From the NCBI GenBank assembly GCA_029027985.1, contig CP119076.1, positions 1,054,001 to 1,118,000 of the forward strand: a stretch of DNA of 64,000 bases, written 5' to 3'. Made by a program: the position numbers and the translations under genes. Positions 1 to 10,176 of the stretch are shown piece after piece. Under the pieces are notes generated by a model. It was given only the letters and a program-made list of their open reading frames with translations, was not told the origin of the DNA and searched no databases. This stretch comes from Klebsiella aerogenes. Lineage in GTDB: Bacteria; Pseudomonadota; Gammaproteobacteria; Enterobacterales; Enterobacteriaceae. The first letter of the stretch is position 1. Each line of letters opens with the position of its first letter.

Positions 1-570
1 GGCCTGGCGATCACCGGGGCGTTGGCGGTGATGTGCATGGCGAAAGTCTACGGCGTGACCTTCCTTGGCGCGCCGCGCAGCCTGGAGGCGGAAAACGCTA
101 CCTGTGCGCCGTGGCTGATGACCTTTAGCGTGGTGCTTTCTGCGGTTTGCTGCGTGATTGGCGGGGTAGCGGCGCCGTGGCTGCTGCCGCTGGTTAGCCA
201 CGTCATTCCGGTTCCGGCGCAGGCCACCAGCGTGGTCTCGCAGCCGCTAATTGCCATTCTGCTGATTGCCTGTCCGCTGCTGCCATTCCTGTTGACGATC
301 TTCTTCAAAGGCGATCGCCTGCCGGCGCGTTCGCGCGGCACGGCATGGGTCTGCGGTTATGACCACGAGCAAGCGATGGTGGTGACCGCTCACGGTTTCG
401 CCATGCCGGTGAAAGAAGCCTTTGCGCCGCTGCTGAAGCTGCGTCACTGGCTGAATCCGATACGGCTGGTACCGGGCTGGCAGAATGCCTCTGTGCCTGT
501 CTTGCTACGTAGCGTGGCGCTGATCGAGCTGGCGGTGCTGGTGGTGATTGTGATTTCGCGAGGAGCCTGA
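1..570 (+). CDS. hycC: Formate hydrogenlyase subunit 3, C-terminal part (partial at window start)
   Basis: Membrane subunit of formate hydrogenlyase-1, related to the NuoL/NuoN antiporter-like subunits of complex I; it helps couple hydrogenase 3 to the membrane. The reading frame is open from base 1, so the start lies upstream and 189 codons are visible. The visible part has long hydrophobic stretches separated by a basic loop, as at the end of HycC, and finishes with a hydrophobic anchor before the TGA at 568-570. The call rests on similarity to E. coli HycC and on the hycD-hycI genes that follow. The hycD start lies 2 bp after the stop, with its ribosome binding site inside the end of this gene. 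Confidence 0.95.
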   Translation, partial: GLAITGALAVMCMAKVYGVTFLGAPRSLEAENATCAPWLMTFSVVLSAVCCVIGGVAAPWLLPLVSHVIPVPAQATSVVSQPLIAILLIACPLLPFLLTIFFKGDRLPARSRGTAWVCGYDHEQAMVVTAHGFAMPVKEAFAPLLKLRHWLNPIRLVPGWQNASVPVLLRSVALIELAVLVVIVISRGA

Positions 571-572
571 GA

Positions 573-1496
573 GTGAACCTATTCGTTGCATTGTTACAGG
601 CGCTGGTGCTGTTTGCCGTCGCGCCGTTGCTGTCTGGCCTGACCCGCGTTGCCCGCGCGCGCCTGCATAACCGCCGCGGTCCGGGCGTGCTGCAGGAGTA
701 CCGGGATATTGTGAAACTGCTGGGTCGCCAGAGCGTCGGCCCGGACGCTTCCGGTTGGGTATTCCGCCTGACGCCATTTGTGATGGTCGGCGTGATGCTG
801 GCCATTGCCGCCGCGCTGCCGGTGATTACCGTGGATTCACCGCTGCCGGGGCTGGGCGACCTGATTACGCTTATCTATCTGTTCGCCATTGCCCGTTTCT
901 TCTTCGCCATTTCCGGTTTGGATACCGGTAGCCCGTTCACCGCCATCGGCAGCAGCCGTGAAGCGATGCTCGGCGTGCTGGTGGAGCCGATTCTTTTGCT
1001 CGGCCTGTGGGTGGCGGCGCAGGTTGCGGGTTCCACCCATATCAGCGCCATTACCGACACCATTTATCACTGGCCAACCGCCCGTAGCATTCCGCTGATT
1101 CTGGCGCTGTGCGCCGGTGCCTTCGCCACCTTTATCGAAATGGGCAAGCTGCCGTTCGATTTAGCGGAGGCCGAGCAGGAACTGCAGGAAGGGCCGCTTT
1201 CCGAATACAGCGGCAGCGGTTTTGCGGTGCTGAAGTGGGGCATCAGCCTTAAACAGCTGGTGGTGCTGCAGATGTTCGTTGGTGTGTTTATTCCGTGGGG
1301 ACAGATGACCAGTTTTAGCGCTCCAGGCCTGTTGCTGGCGCTGGTGGTCGCCGTCGTCAAGCTGGTGCTCGGGGTGCTGATTATCGCGCTGTTTGAAAAC
1401 AGCATGGCGCGTCTGCGCTTTTGTGCCACCTCCCGCATCACCTGGGCCGGGTTTGGTTTCGCTTTTTTAGCTTTCGTCTCCTTGCTGGCGGCGTGA
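573..1496 (+). CDS. hycD: Formate hydrogenlyase subunit 4, NuoH-like membrane protein
   Basis: Membrane subunit of formate hydrogenlyase-1, homologous to NuoH, forming the membrane platform on which the hydrogenase arm docks. It is 307 residues, the same length as in E. coli. It carries the family signature RARLHNRRGPGVLQEY near the N terminus and the acidic loop EMGKLPFDLAEAE in the middle, typical of the quinone-site region of NuoH homologues, among about eight hydrophobic segments. The start is GTG at 573, with AGGAG at 561-565. It is translationally linked to hycC (2 bp gap) and followed by hycE. Confidence 0.96.
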   Translation: MNLFVALLQALVLFAVAPLLSGLTRVARARLHNRRGPGVLQEYRDIVKLLGRQSVGPDASGWVFRLTPFVMVGVMLAIAAALPVITVDSPLPGLGDLITLIYLFAIARFFFAISGLDTGSPFTAIGSSREAMLGVLVEPILLLGLWVAAQVAGSTHISAITDTIYHWPTARSIPLILALCAGAFATFIEMGKLPFDLAEAEQELQEGPLSEYSGSGFAVLKWGISLKQLVVLQMFVGVFIPWGQMTSFSAPGLLLALVVAVVKLVLGVLIIALFENSMARLRFCATSRITWAGFGFAFLAFVSLLAA

Positions 1497-1512
1497 TTAA
1501 GAGAATTTGAGC

Positions 1513-3222
1513 ATGTCTGAAGAAAAAATCGGTCAACACTATCTTACCGCGCTGCACCAGGCCTTCCCGGGCGTGGTGCTGGACGAAGCCTGGCAGACCA
1601 AAGATCAGCTTACCGTGACGGTGAAGGTCAACGCTCTGCCGGAAGTGGTCGAGTTTCTTTACTACAAGCAGGGCGGCTGGCTGTCGGTGCTGTTCGGCAA
1701 CGACGAACGTAAGCTGAACGGCCACTACGCGGTCTATTACGTGCTGTCGATGGAGCAGGGCGCCAAATGCTGGGTAACCGTGCGCGTGGAAGTCGATGCC
1801 GACAAACCGGAATACCCGTCGGTGACCCCGCGCGTACCGGCGGCAGTGTGGGGCGAACGCGAAGTGCGCGATATGTACGGCCTGGTGCCGGTCGGCCTGC
1901 CGGACGAGCGTCGTCTGGTGCTGCCGGACGATTGGCCGGATGAACTCTATCCGCTGCGTAAAGACAGCATGGACTATCGTCAGCGTCCGGCACCGACTAC
2001 CGATGCGGAAACCTATGAGTTCATCAACGAACTGGGTAGCAAGAAAAACAACGTGGTGCCGATTGGCCCGCTGCACGTGACCTCCGACGAACCCGGGCAC
2101 TTCCGCCTGTTCGTGGATGGCGAGAATATCATCGACGCCGATTACCGCCTGTTCTACGTTCATCGCGGGATGGAAAAACTGGCGGAAACCCGCATGGGCT
2201 ACAACGAAGTCACGTTCCTGTCGGATCGCGTGTGCGGCATCTGCGGTTTCGCCCACAGCACCGCCTACACCACTTCGGTTGAGAACGCGATGGGTATCGT
2301 GGTGCCGGAACGTGCGCAGATGATCCGCGCCATTCTGTTGGAAGTCGAACGTTTGCACTCACATCTGCTGAACCTTGGTCTGGCCTGCCACTTCACCGGT
2401 TTCGACTCCGGTTTTATGCAGTTCTTCCGCGTGCGAGAAACGTCGATGAAGATGGCGGAGATCCTGACCGGAGCGCGTAAAACCTATGGCCTGAATCTGA
2501 TTGGCGGGATTCGCCGCGATCTGCTGAAGGAGGACATGATCCAGACCCGCCAACTGGCGCAACAGATGCGCCGCGATGTGCAGGAGCTGGTGGACATGTT
2601 GCTCAGCACGCCGAACATGGAACAGCGTACCGTCGGTATTGGTCGTCTGGATCCGGAAATCGCCCGCGACTTCAGTAACGTTGGCCCGATGGTCCGCGCC
2701 AGCGGTCACGCCCGCGATACCCGCGCCGATCACCCGTTTGTCGGTTACGGCCTGCTGCCGATGGAAGTCCACAGCGAACAGGGCTGCGACGTGATTTCAC
2801 GCCTTAAAGTACGCATCAACGAAGTCTATACCGCGCTGAATATGATTGATTTCGGTCTCGATAATCTGCCGGGCGGCCCGCTGATGGTGGACGGTTTCAC
2901 CTATATCCCGCACCGCTTTGCGCTGGGTTTCTCGGAAGCGCCACGCGGCGACGATATCCACTGGAGCATGACCGGCGACAACCAAAAACTGTACCGCTGG
3001 CGCTGCCGTGCGGCGACCTACGCCAACTGGCCGACCCTGCGCTATATGCTGCGCGGCAACACCGTTTCCGATGCGCCGCTGATTATCGGCAGCCTCGACC
3101 CATGCTACTCCTGTACCGACCGTATGACCGTGGTCGATGTGCGTAAGAAGAAGAGCAAGGTCGTGCCGTACAAAGAACTTGAGCGCTACAGCATCGAACG
3201 TAAAAACTCGCCGCTGAAATAA
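1513..3222 (+). CDS. hycE: Hydrogenase 3 large subunit (precursor)
   Basis: Catalytic [NiFe] subunit of hydrogenase 3, which reduces protons to H2 with electrons from formate. The N-terminal domain resembles NuoC and the rest is the NuoD-type [NiFe] domain. Both nickel-ligand motifs are present: RVCGIC with Cys241 and Cys244, and DPCYSC with Cys531 and Cys534. A C-terminal extension of about 32 residues follows Arg537; in E. coli, HycI removes this after nickel insertion, and the motif around the site (CTDRMTVVD) is intact. ATG at 1513 gives 569 residues as in E. coli; an in-frame TTG two codons upstream is less likely. hycF is 167 bp downstream across an inverted repeat. Confidence 0.97.
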   Translation: MSEEKIGQHYLTALHQAFPGVVLDEAWQTKDQLTVTVKVNALPEVVEFLYYKQGGWLSVLFGNDERKLNGHYAVYYVLSMEQGAKCWVTVRVEVDADKPEYPSVTPRVPAAVWGEREVRDMYGLVPVGLPDERRLVLPDDWPDELYPLRKDSMDYRQRPAPTTDAETYEFINELGSKKNNVVPIGPLHVTSDEPGHFRLFVDGENIIDADYRLFYVHRGMEKLAETRMGYNEVTFLSDRVCGICGFAHSTAYTTSVENAMGIVVPERAQMIRAILLEVERLHSHLLNLGLACHFTGFDSGFMQFFRVRETSMKMAEILTGARKTYGLNLIGGIRRDLLKEDMIQTRQLAQQMRRDVQELVDMLLSTPNMEQRTVGIGRLDPEIARDFSNVGPMVRASGHARDTRADHPFVGYGLLPMEVHSEQGCDVISRLKVRINEVYTALNMIDFGLDNLPGGPLMVDGFTYIPHRFALGFSEAPRGDDIHWSMTGDNQKLYRWRCRAATYANWPTLRYMLRGNTVSDAPLIIGSLDPCYSCTDRMTVVDVRKKKSKVVPYKELERYSIERKNSPLK

Positions 3223-3247
3223 TTGGGGCATTGCGTGGGGATTTTCC

Positions 3248-3359
3248 CCCTCACCCCGACCCTCTCCCCAAAGGGCGAGGGGGAAGGGCAGACCGCGCTC
3301 GTACTTACCAACGACACCGGTCTGTCCCCTCTCCCTTAGGGAGAGGGCCAGGGTGAGGG
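3248..3359. repeat. REPIN-like inverted repeat between hycE and hycF
   Basis: Two arms of about 35 bp face each other. The left arm begins at 3248 with CCCTCACCCCGACCCTCTCC and the right arm ends at 3359 with the complementary AGGGCCAGGGTGAGGG. Each arm can also fold on itself through CCCTCTCCC pairing with GGGAGAGG. The structure has the form of a pair of REP-like hairpins in opposite orientation. It sits inside the hyc operon, so the transcript must pass through it to reach hycFGHI. There is no coding potential. Confidence 0.8.
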
Positions 3360-3389
3360 TAAAACCCCGCACGCAAGCCGGGAGCAACT

Positions 3390-3932
3390 ATGTTTACCTT
3401 TATCAAAAAAGTCATTAAGACCGGCACCGCGACGCACTCTTATCCGCTGGAGCCGATGCCGGTGGATAAAAATTTCCGCGGCAAACCGGAGCATAATCCG
3501 CAGCAGTGTATCGGCTGCGCGGCCTGCGTGAACGCCTGCCCGTCGAATGCCTTGACGGTAGAGACCGATCTGGCTGCGAACCAGCTGGCATGGCAGTTCA
3601 ACCTGGGGCGCTGCATTTTCTGCGGTCGCTGTGAAGAAGTTTGCCCGACGGCGGCGATCAAGTTGTCGCAGGAGTATGAACTGGCAGTGTGGAAAAAAGA
3701 GGATTTCCTCCAGCAGTCGCGCTTTGCCATCTGCCACTGTCGGGTCTGCGAACGGCCTTTCGCGGTGCAAAAAGAGATCGACTACGCCATTGCGCTGCTG
3801 AAGCACAACGGTGATACCCGTGCTGAGCTGCATCGTGAAAGCTTTGAGACCTGCCCGGAATGCAAGCGCCAGAAATGCCTGGTGCCGTCCGATCGTATTG
3901 AACTGACTCGCCATATGAGAGAGGCCAGCTGA
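3390..3932 (+). CDS. hycF: Formate hydrogenlyase electron-transfer subunit, 2x[4Fe-4S] ferredoxin (NuoI-like)
   Basis: Iron-sulfur subunit that passes electrons between the formate dehydrogenase arm and hydrogenase 3. It is 180 residues, as in E. coli. Two cluster motifs are visible: [12 protein letters not shown] (Cys40, 43, 46, 50) and [12 protein letters not shown] (Cys75, 78, 81, 85). Further Cys pairs lie toward the C terminus (CHCRVC and CPECKRQKC), as in E. coli HycF. ATG 3390 follows GGGAGC at 3380-3385. The stop TGA shares its last base with the hycG ATG. Confidence 0.96.
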   Translation: MFTFIKKVIKTGTATHSYPLEPMPVDKNFRGKPEHNPQQCIGCAACVNACPSNALTVETDLAANQLAWQFNLGRCIFCGRCEEVCPTAAIKLSQEYELAVWKKEDFLQQSRFAICHCRVCERPFAVQKEIDYAIALLKHNGDTRAELHRESFETCPECKRQKCLVPSDRIELTRHMREAS

Positions 3933-4699
3933 TGAGCCATTTATTAGGCCCGCGTGATGATAACGGCATTCCGCTGCCGATGACGGTAGACGAATCTATC
4001 GCCAGCATGAAAACCGCGTTGCTGAAAAAAATTAAACGCTCCGCCTACGTTTATCGCGTCGACTGCGGTGGCTGTAACGGCTGTGAAATCGAGATTTTCG
4101 CTACCCTTTCCCCGCTATTCGATGCTGAACGTTTCGGCATCAAAGTGGTGCCGTCGCCGCGCCACGCCGATATTCTGCTGTTCACCGGCGCGGTGACCCG
4201 TGCAATGCGATCGCCAGCGCTGCGCGCCTGGCAATCGGCGCCGGATCCGAAAATCTGCATCTCTTACGGTGCCTGCGGCAACAGCGGCGGTATCTTCCAT
4301 GACCTGTACTGCGTATGGGGCGGCACTGACAAAATTGTGCCGGTTGATGTCTATATTCCGGGCTGCCCGCCGACGCCTGCCGCGACGCTGTACGGTTTTG
4401 CGATGGCGCTCGGCCTGCTGGAGCAGAAGATCCATGTCCGCCAACCGGGCGAGCTTGATGAACAGCCTGCCGACCTACTGCACCCCAGCATGGTGCAGCC
4501 GCTGCGGGTGCGCATCGATCGTGAAGCGCGTCGGCTGGCGGGCTATCGCTATGGCCGCCAGATTGCCAATGACTACATGCGTTTACTGGGACAGGGAGAT
4601 AGCCAGGTACTGAGTTGGCTGGAAGCGGAGAAAGATCCGCGGTTGACTGAAATCGTCACCCACCTTAACCGGGTGGTCGAGGGGGCGCGTATCCGATGA
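3932..4699 (+). CDS. hycG: Hydrogenase 3 small subunit (NuoB-like)
   Basis: Small subunit of hydrogenase 3, homologous to NuoB, carrying the [4Fe-4S] cluster proximal to the NiFe site. It is 255 residues. The cluster-binding motifs [10 protein letters not shown] (from Cys45), GACGNSGG and GCPPTP are present. Unlike uptake hydrogenases it has no Tat signal peptide, consistent with a cytoplasmic-facing enzyme. The start overlaps the hycF stop by 1 bp and the end overlaps the hycH start by 4 bp (ATGA), so the three genes are probably translationally coupled. Confidence 0.96.
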   Translation: MSHLLGPRDDNGIPLPMTVDESIASMKTALLKKIKRSAYVYRVDCGGCNGCEIEIFATLSPLFDAERFGIKVVPSPRHADILLFTGAVTRAMRSPALRAWQSAPDPKICISYGACGNSGGIFHDLYCVWGGTDKIVPVDVYIPGCPPTPAATLYGFAMALGLLEQKIHVRQPGELDEQPADLLHPSMVQPLRVRIDREARRLAGYRYGRQIANDYMRLLGQGDSQVLSWLEAEKDPRLTEIVTHLNRVVEGARIR

Positions 4700-5106
4700 G
4701 CGAAACGGTGGTGTTCAGTCAACTGAGCCGTAAATTTATTGATGAGAACGATGCGACGCCGGATCAGGCGCAGCAGGTGGTCTATTACAGCCTGGCGATT
4801 GGCCACCACCTCGGCGTGATCGACTGCCTGGAGGCGGCGCTGAGCTGCCCGTGGGACGCCTATCTGGCGTGGATCGGCACACTTGACGCGGGCAGCGACG
4901 CGCGACGCAAAATGGAAGGTGTACCGAAGTATGGTGAAATCGTCATCGACAGCAACCACGTGTCGCTGCTCGCCAACGCCTTTGATAAAGCGCAGTCCGC
5001 GCAGACCCCGCAGCAGCAGGTGTGGAGCAAAACGCTGCTCAGCATGCTGCACGATATTCATCAGGAAAGCGCCATCTATTTGATGGTGAGGAGGCTACGT
5101 GACTGA
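4696..5106 (+). CDS. hycH: Formate hydrogenlyase maturation protein HycH
   Basis: Small soluble protein of 136 residues needed for formate hydrogenlyase maturation in E. coli, not a structural subunit; its exact activity is not established. Identity rests on similarity to E. coli HycH and on position: ATG 4696 overlaps the hycG stop by 4 bp, and the end overlaps the hycI GTG start by 8 bp. I see no metal-binding motif or membrane segment. Confidence 0.93.
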   Translation: MSETVVFSQLSRKFIDENDATPDQAQQVVYYSLAIGHHLGVIDCLEAALSCPWDAYLAWIGTLDAGSDARRKMEGVPKYGEIVIDSNHVSLLANAFDKAQSAQTPQQQVWSKTLLSMLHDIHQESAIYLMVRRLRD

Positions 5107-5590
5107 CGTTTTACTCTGTGTCGGCAACAGCATGATGGGCGATGATGGCGCAGGTCCGCTGCTGGCGGAAATGTGCGCGGCCAACCCGGTTGGCGAGTGG
5201 GTGGTGATTGACGGCGGCAGCGCGCCGGAAAACGACATCGTGGCGATCCGTGAACTGCGCCCCGAACGGCTGCTGATTGTCGATGCCACTGATATGGGGC
5301 TCAATCCCGGCGACATCTGCATCGTCGACCCGGACGATATTGCTGAAATGTTTATGATGACCACCCACAATATGCCGCTGAACTATCTTATCGATCAGCT
5401 GAAAGAAGACGTGGGGGAGGTGATTTTCCTTGGCATTCAGCCGGATATCGTCGGCTTTTATTACCCGATGACGCAGGCGATTAAAGACGCGGTTGAGGTG
5501 GTATATGCCCGGCTTGATGGTTGGCAGGGGCAGGGCGGTTTTGCGGCGCTGGAAGCGGCCGAGGAGCAGGGGTTCCCCGGCTTGCGCTAG
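5099..5590 (+). CDS. hycI: Hydrogenase 3 maturation endopeptidase HycI, with a tail read from a REP element
   Basis: Nickel-dependent protease that removes the C-terminal tail of HycE after the NiFe site is assembled. The start is GTG 5099, overlapping hycH by 8 bp. The N-terminal GNSMMGDDGAGP motif and the metal-site acidic and His residues (VDATDMGL, TTHNMPL) are intact. The protein has 163 residues against 156 in E. coli. The last residues (QGFPGLR) are encoded by the first bases of the REP array, which supplies the TAG stop at 5588-5590. This is the last gene of the hyc operon. Confidence 0.95.
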   Translation: MTDVLLCVGNSMMGDDGAGPLLAEMCAANPVGEWVVIDGGSAPENDIVAIRELRPERLLIVDATDMGLNPGDICIVDPDDIAEMFMMTTHNMPLNYLIDQLKEDVGEVIFLGIQPDIVGFYYPMTQAIKDAVEVVYARLDGWQGQGGFAALEAAEEQGFPGLR

Positions 5591-5867
5591 TGCTTAGCCG
5601 GGCTACGGCTCTACGGTTTTGTAGGTCGGGTAAGGCGTAGCCGCCACCCGACAAAATAACGGCACAACCGGGATGTTCCCCGGCTTGCGCTGCGCTTAGC
5701 CGGGCTACGGTTCTACGGTTTTGTAGGTCGGGTAAGGCGTTAGCCGCCACCCGACAAAATAACGGCACAGCCGGGATGTTCCCCGGCTTGCGCTAATGTT
5801 TAGCCGGGCTACGGTTCTACGGTTTTGTAGGCCGGGTAAGGCGTTAGCCGCCACCCGGCAAAACAGG

Positions 5868-5868
<1 letters not shown>
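5572..5868. repeat. REP array, three tandem units of 103 bp
   Basis: Three near-identical units begin at 5572, 5675 and 5778 (spacing 103 and 103). Each holds two opposed REP palindromes: a first around CCCCGGCTTGCGCT...AGCCGGGCTACGG and a second around GTAGGTCGGGTAAGGCG...CGCCACCCGAC, joined by CTACGGTTTT. It lies between convergent hycI and ascB. The first unit overlaps the hycI stop and the last abuts the ascB stop. Such elements usually form stable RNA hairpins at transcript ends. Confidence 0.9.
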
Positions 5869-7295
<1,427 letters not shown>

Positions 7296-7318
7296 TTACC
7301 TCGCGTTTAAAAAAGTGT

Positions 7319-8761
7319 TCAGGCGTGAGTGGCGTTGGCCGTGCCCTGGCGCTGTCTGGCGTCAGCGGCGGCATTTTCTACCGGGATATCTTCAAAGCCG
7401 AGCAGCAGCGTCAGCACAAAGGAGAGCACCACCGACAGCGCCATCACGCCAAAGACCCAAACAATCGTCATTGGATTGGCCGGATCGAAAAACTGCACGC
7501 TGGTGAAAAGCCCCGGCGCCGCCATGGAGTGACTGGCCAACCCGGCAATCCCCGCCACCGCGCCGCAAATAAAGCCGCTGATTAAACTGGCGATCAGCGG
7601 GCGCTTCAGGCGTATGGCCACCCCGTACAACGCCGGTTCGGAAATCCCGGCCAGAATGGCCGAGGCTGCCGCGGCTAACGCGGTCTGGCGCAGTTCCGGG
7701 TTTTTGGTTTTCCACGCCACCGCCAGCGATGATCCGCCGAGCGACAGATTGGCGCCGATTTCCGACGGCATGACCATGCCCTCTTTGCCGGTTTCGGCGA
7801 TGGTCTGAATAATGGTCGGCGTAAAGACGCGGTGCATCCCGGTCATCACCAGCAGCGGCCATAACCCGCCCATCAGCGCTACCGACAGCCAGCCGAGATA
7901 GCTGTGAATGGTATACACCAGCGCGGAGATCGCGCTGCCGATCCAGATGCCGAGCGGGCCTATCAGCAGGATCGCCAGCGGGGCGGCAATCAGCACGATC
8001 AGCATCGGTTTGAGGAAGTTTTTGGTGACTGCCGGGGTAATGCGATCGACCCAGCGTTCGATATAAGAGAGGCACCAGGTCATCACCAGCGCGGGGATCA
8101 CCGTGTAGGTGTATTTCACCGCGGTAACCGGAATGAAGGCGAATTCAACGTGCTCGCCCTGCGCGGCTTTGGCCATGAGTTCGATAAATCCCGGATGCAC
8201 CAGCACCCCGGCGATGGCGATCGCCAACGACATATTGGTTTTAAATTTCACCGCCGCAGACGCCGCGACCATCAGCGGCAGGAAGAAGAAAGCGCCGTCG
8301 CCGATAAGCGTCAGGATGGTCAGTGTTGACGAGCTTTTTGGCAGCGCGCCGGTCATGTCGAGGATCATCGCCAGCAGCTTAACCATCGATCCGCCGATAA
8401 TCGCCGGGATCAGCGGCGACATGGTGCCGATCAGCGCATCAAGGATCCCGGCGCCGATGCGTTTTAAAGTCAGCGGCGGTTTACCCTGCGGTTCCGCCGG
8501 GCGCAGCTCGCCGGGCAGCAGGTTAAGCACTTCGCGATAGGCCTGGGAGACGGTATTGCCGATGATCACCTGACATTGATTATCGCTACGCACTACGCCG
8601 AGCACCCCTTGCAGCGCCTTGAGCGCCGGGCCATCAACGTGTTGGTTATCTTTCACTACAAAACGCAGGCGGGTCATGCAGTGGGTCACGGCGACGACGT
8701 TGTCCACGCCGCCGAGTGCCGCCAGGATCTGGTTCGCCAGAGCTGCATAATTTTTAGACAT
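7319..8761 (-). CDS. ascF: PTS beta-glucoside permease, EIIBC
   Basis: Phosphotransferase system permease that imports and phosphorylates aryl-beta-glucosides. It has 480 residues. The N-terminal EIIB domain (about 1-90) has the phosphorylatable cysteine in VTHCMTRLRF; the EIIC domain follows with about ten hydrophobic segments and a conserved GISEPALYG motif. There is no C-terminal EIIA domain, so it must borrow EIIA, as in E. coli. The promoter faces ascG across a 267 bp gap that contains an AscG-type operator. Confidence 0.94.
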   Translation of the reverse strand: MSKNYAALANQILAALGGVDNVVAVTHCMTRLRFVVKDNQHVDGPALKALQGVLGVVRSDNQCQVIIGNTVSQAYREVLNLLPGELRPAEPQGKPPLTLKRIGAGILDALIGTMSPLIPAIIGGSMVKLLAMILDMTGALPKSSSTLTILTLIGDGAFFFLPLMVAASAAVKFKTNMSLAIAIAGVLVHPGFIELMAKAAQGEHVEFAFIPVTAVKYTYTVIPALVMTWCLSYIERWVDRITPAVTKNFLKPMLIVLIAAPLAILLIGPLGIWIGSAISALVYTIHSYLGWLSVALMGGLWPLLVMTGMHRVFTPTIIQTIAETGKEGMVMPSEIGANLSLGGSSLAVAWKTKNPELRQTALAAAASAILAGISEPALYGVAIRLKRPLIASLISGFICGAVAGIAGLASHSMAAPGLFTSVQFFDPANPMTIVWVFGVMALSVVLSFVLTLLLGFEDIPVENAAADARQRQGTANATHA

Positions 8762-8839
8762 CGGATTTTATCCTGTTTTATCAATAGGGTACTTATCTCA
8801 CGCCAGCGCCTGACGGCGTCTACACGTATCGTATGCATA

Positions 8840-8853
8840 GGAAACCGGTTCCA
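8840..8853. promoter_or_regulatory. Probable AscG operator
   Basis: GGAAACCGGTTCCA is a 14 bp palindrome matching 12 of 14 positions of the AscG site TGAAACCGGTTTCA known from E. coli. It sits about 80 bp upstream of the ascF start, in the divergent ascF-ascG region, suitable for repression of ascFB. The central CCGG is typical of LacI/GalR-family sites. Confidence 0.7.
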
Positions 8854-8912
8854 CAAAATCATGATGAGTTTCATTTATTCATACAAGATATAAAAAGTCA
8901 GTTTTTCAAATC

Positions 8913-8928
8913 TGTGATTTTGATCGCT
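8913..8928. promoter_or_regulatory. Possible CRP site in the ascF-ascG gap
   Basis: TGTGATTTTGATCGCT has a perfect left half (TGTGA) and only TC of the right half TCACA at the correct N6 spacing. Catabolite control of a PTS beta-glucoside operon is expected, but the match is one-sided, so this is a weak call. Confidence 0.35.
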
Positions 8929-9028
8929 TTTTGGCTTGCGTAGCGCCGACATTTGCGCAATGCCAGCAGCTGAAAAACGGCGGCGCGTGCAGTACACTGC
9001 TGACAACATTGGCAACAGGAAGAACCAC

Positions 9029-10042
9029 ATGGCAACGATGCTGGAGGTCGCGAAGCGCGCAGGTGTATCGAAGGCGACCGTTTCGCGGGTGCTGTCGGGC
9101 AACGGCTATGTCAGCCAGCAGACCAAGGACCGCGTATTTCAGGCGATTGCCGAAAGCGGCTACCGACCTAACCTGCTGGCGCGCAATCTGGCGACCAAAA
9201 AGAGCCAGACGCTGGGACTGGTGGTCACTAACACCCTTTATCACGGCGTCTATTTCAGCGAACTGCTGTTTCATGTGGCGCGGCTGACGGAAGATCAGGG
9301 GCGGCAGCTGATCCTCGCCGACGGCAAACACAGCGCGCAAGAGGAGCGTGAGGCGATCCAGTATCTGCTCGATCTGCGTTGCGACGCGATCATCATCTAT
9401 CCGCGTTTTCTCAGCGTTGATGAGATGGACGAGATCATCGAAAACCATGATCAGCCGATCATGGTGCTAAATCGTCGTTTGCGCCGCCATGCCAGCCATT
9501 GCGTCTGGTCCGATCAAAAAGCCTCGGCGCAGATGGCGGTGGAAAAACTGATCGCCAGCGGCCACCGCGACATTGCGTTTATCACCGGTTCGCTGGATTC
9601 GCCGACCGGGCTTGAGCGTCTCTCGGGTTACAAAGATGCGTTGGCCCGGCATGATATTCCCCTGCGCGAAGCGCTGATTATTGAAGGGCGCTGGACGCCG
9701 GAAAGCGGCGCCGTCGGTGTTGAAACGCTGAGTCAGCGCGGCGTCGGCTATAGCGCGCTGGTGGCCAGCAATGATGACATGGCGATCGGCGCGATTAAGC
9801 AACTGCATCAGCAGGGCGTGGCGGTACCGCAGCAGGTTTCGGTGATCGGCTTTGATGATATCGCGCTGGCGCCGTATATGATCCCGGCGCTGTCCAGCGT
9901 CAAGATACCGGTCACTGACATGATGAAAGAGAGCATTAACCGGCTGATCTTTATGCTCGATGGCGGCGATTTTAAATATCAGCAAACCTTCCCCGGCGAG
10001 CTGATCGAACGCGACTCGTTGGCCCCTGGACCGCACGTCTGA
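9029..10042 (+). CDS. ascG: LacI-family repressor of ascFB
   Basis: LacI/GalR-type transcriptional repressor of the beta-glucoside operon. The N-terminal helix-turn-helix is TMLEVAKRAGVSKATVSRVL, followed by a periplasmic-binding-protein-like effector domain. ATG 9029, behind ACAGGAAGAACC, gives 337 residues (336 in E. coli). The frame stays open 93 bp upstream, but the extra residues do not resemble the family. It is divergent from ascF, with a candidate operator between them. hydN and its own promoter lie downstream. Confidence 0.94.
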   Translation: MATMLEVAKRAGVSKATVSRVLSGNGYVSQQTKDRVFQAIAESGYRPNLLARNLATKKSQTLGLVVTNTLYHGVYFSELLFHVARLTEDQGRQLILADGKHSAQEEREAIQYLLDLRCDAIIIYPRFLSVDEMDEIIENHDQPIMVLNRRLRRHASHCVWSDQKASAQMAVEKLIASGHRDIAFITGSLDSPTGLERLSGYKDALARHDIPLREALIIEGRWTPESGAVGVETLSQRGVGYSALVASNDDMAIGAIKQLHQQGVAVPQQVSVIGFDDIALAPYMIPALSSVKIPVTDMMKESINRLIFMLDGGDFKYQQTFPGELIERDSLAPGPHV

Positions 10043-10051
10043 TGTCGTCAT

Positions 10052-10079
10052 CTGTCATCGTCAGTTATGACGATGACAG
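10052..10079. promoter_or_regulatory. Perfect 12 bp hairpin between ascG and hydN
   Basis: CTGTCATCGTCA and TGACGATGACAG are perfect complements separated by GTTA. The element begins 10 bp after the ascG stop and ends about 45 bp before the -24 element of the sigma-54 promoter. No T-run follows, which argues against a simple terminator. Its distance from the promoter would suit an activator site such as FhlA, though it does not clearly match the FhlA box I know. Confidence 0.5.
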
Positions 10080-10121
10080 CCCCTTCTGATTTTATCTCTT
10101 TAAATTTCAATGAAATAAAAG

Positions 10122-10138
10122 TTGGAGCGTATTATGCA
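10122..10138 (+). promoter_or_regulatory. Sigma-54 (-24/-12) promoter of hydN-hypF
   Basis: TTGGAGCGTATTATGCA has GG at 10124-10125 and GC at 10136-10137, exactly 10 bp apart, as required for sigma-54 holoenzyme. The expected start of transcription is about 10149, 28 bp before the hydN ATG. In E. coli hydN-hypF is transcribed from a formate-activated, FhlA-dependent sigma-54 promoter, so position and sequence agree. Confidence 0.85.
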
Positions 10139-10176
10139 TAATCCGGCGCGTAAACTTCTTTCCGCTGGAGAAATGG

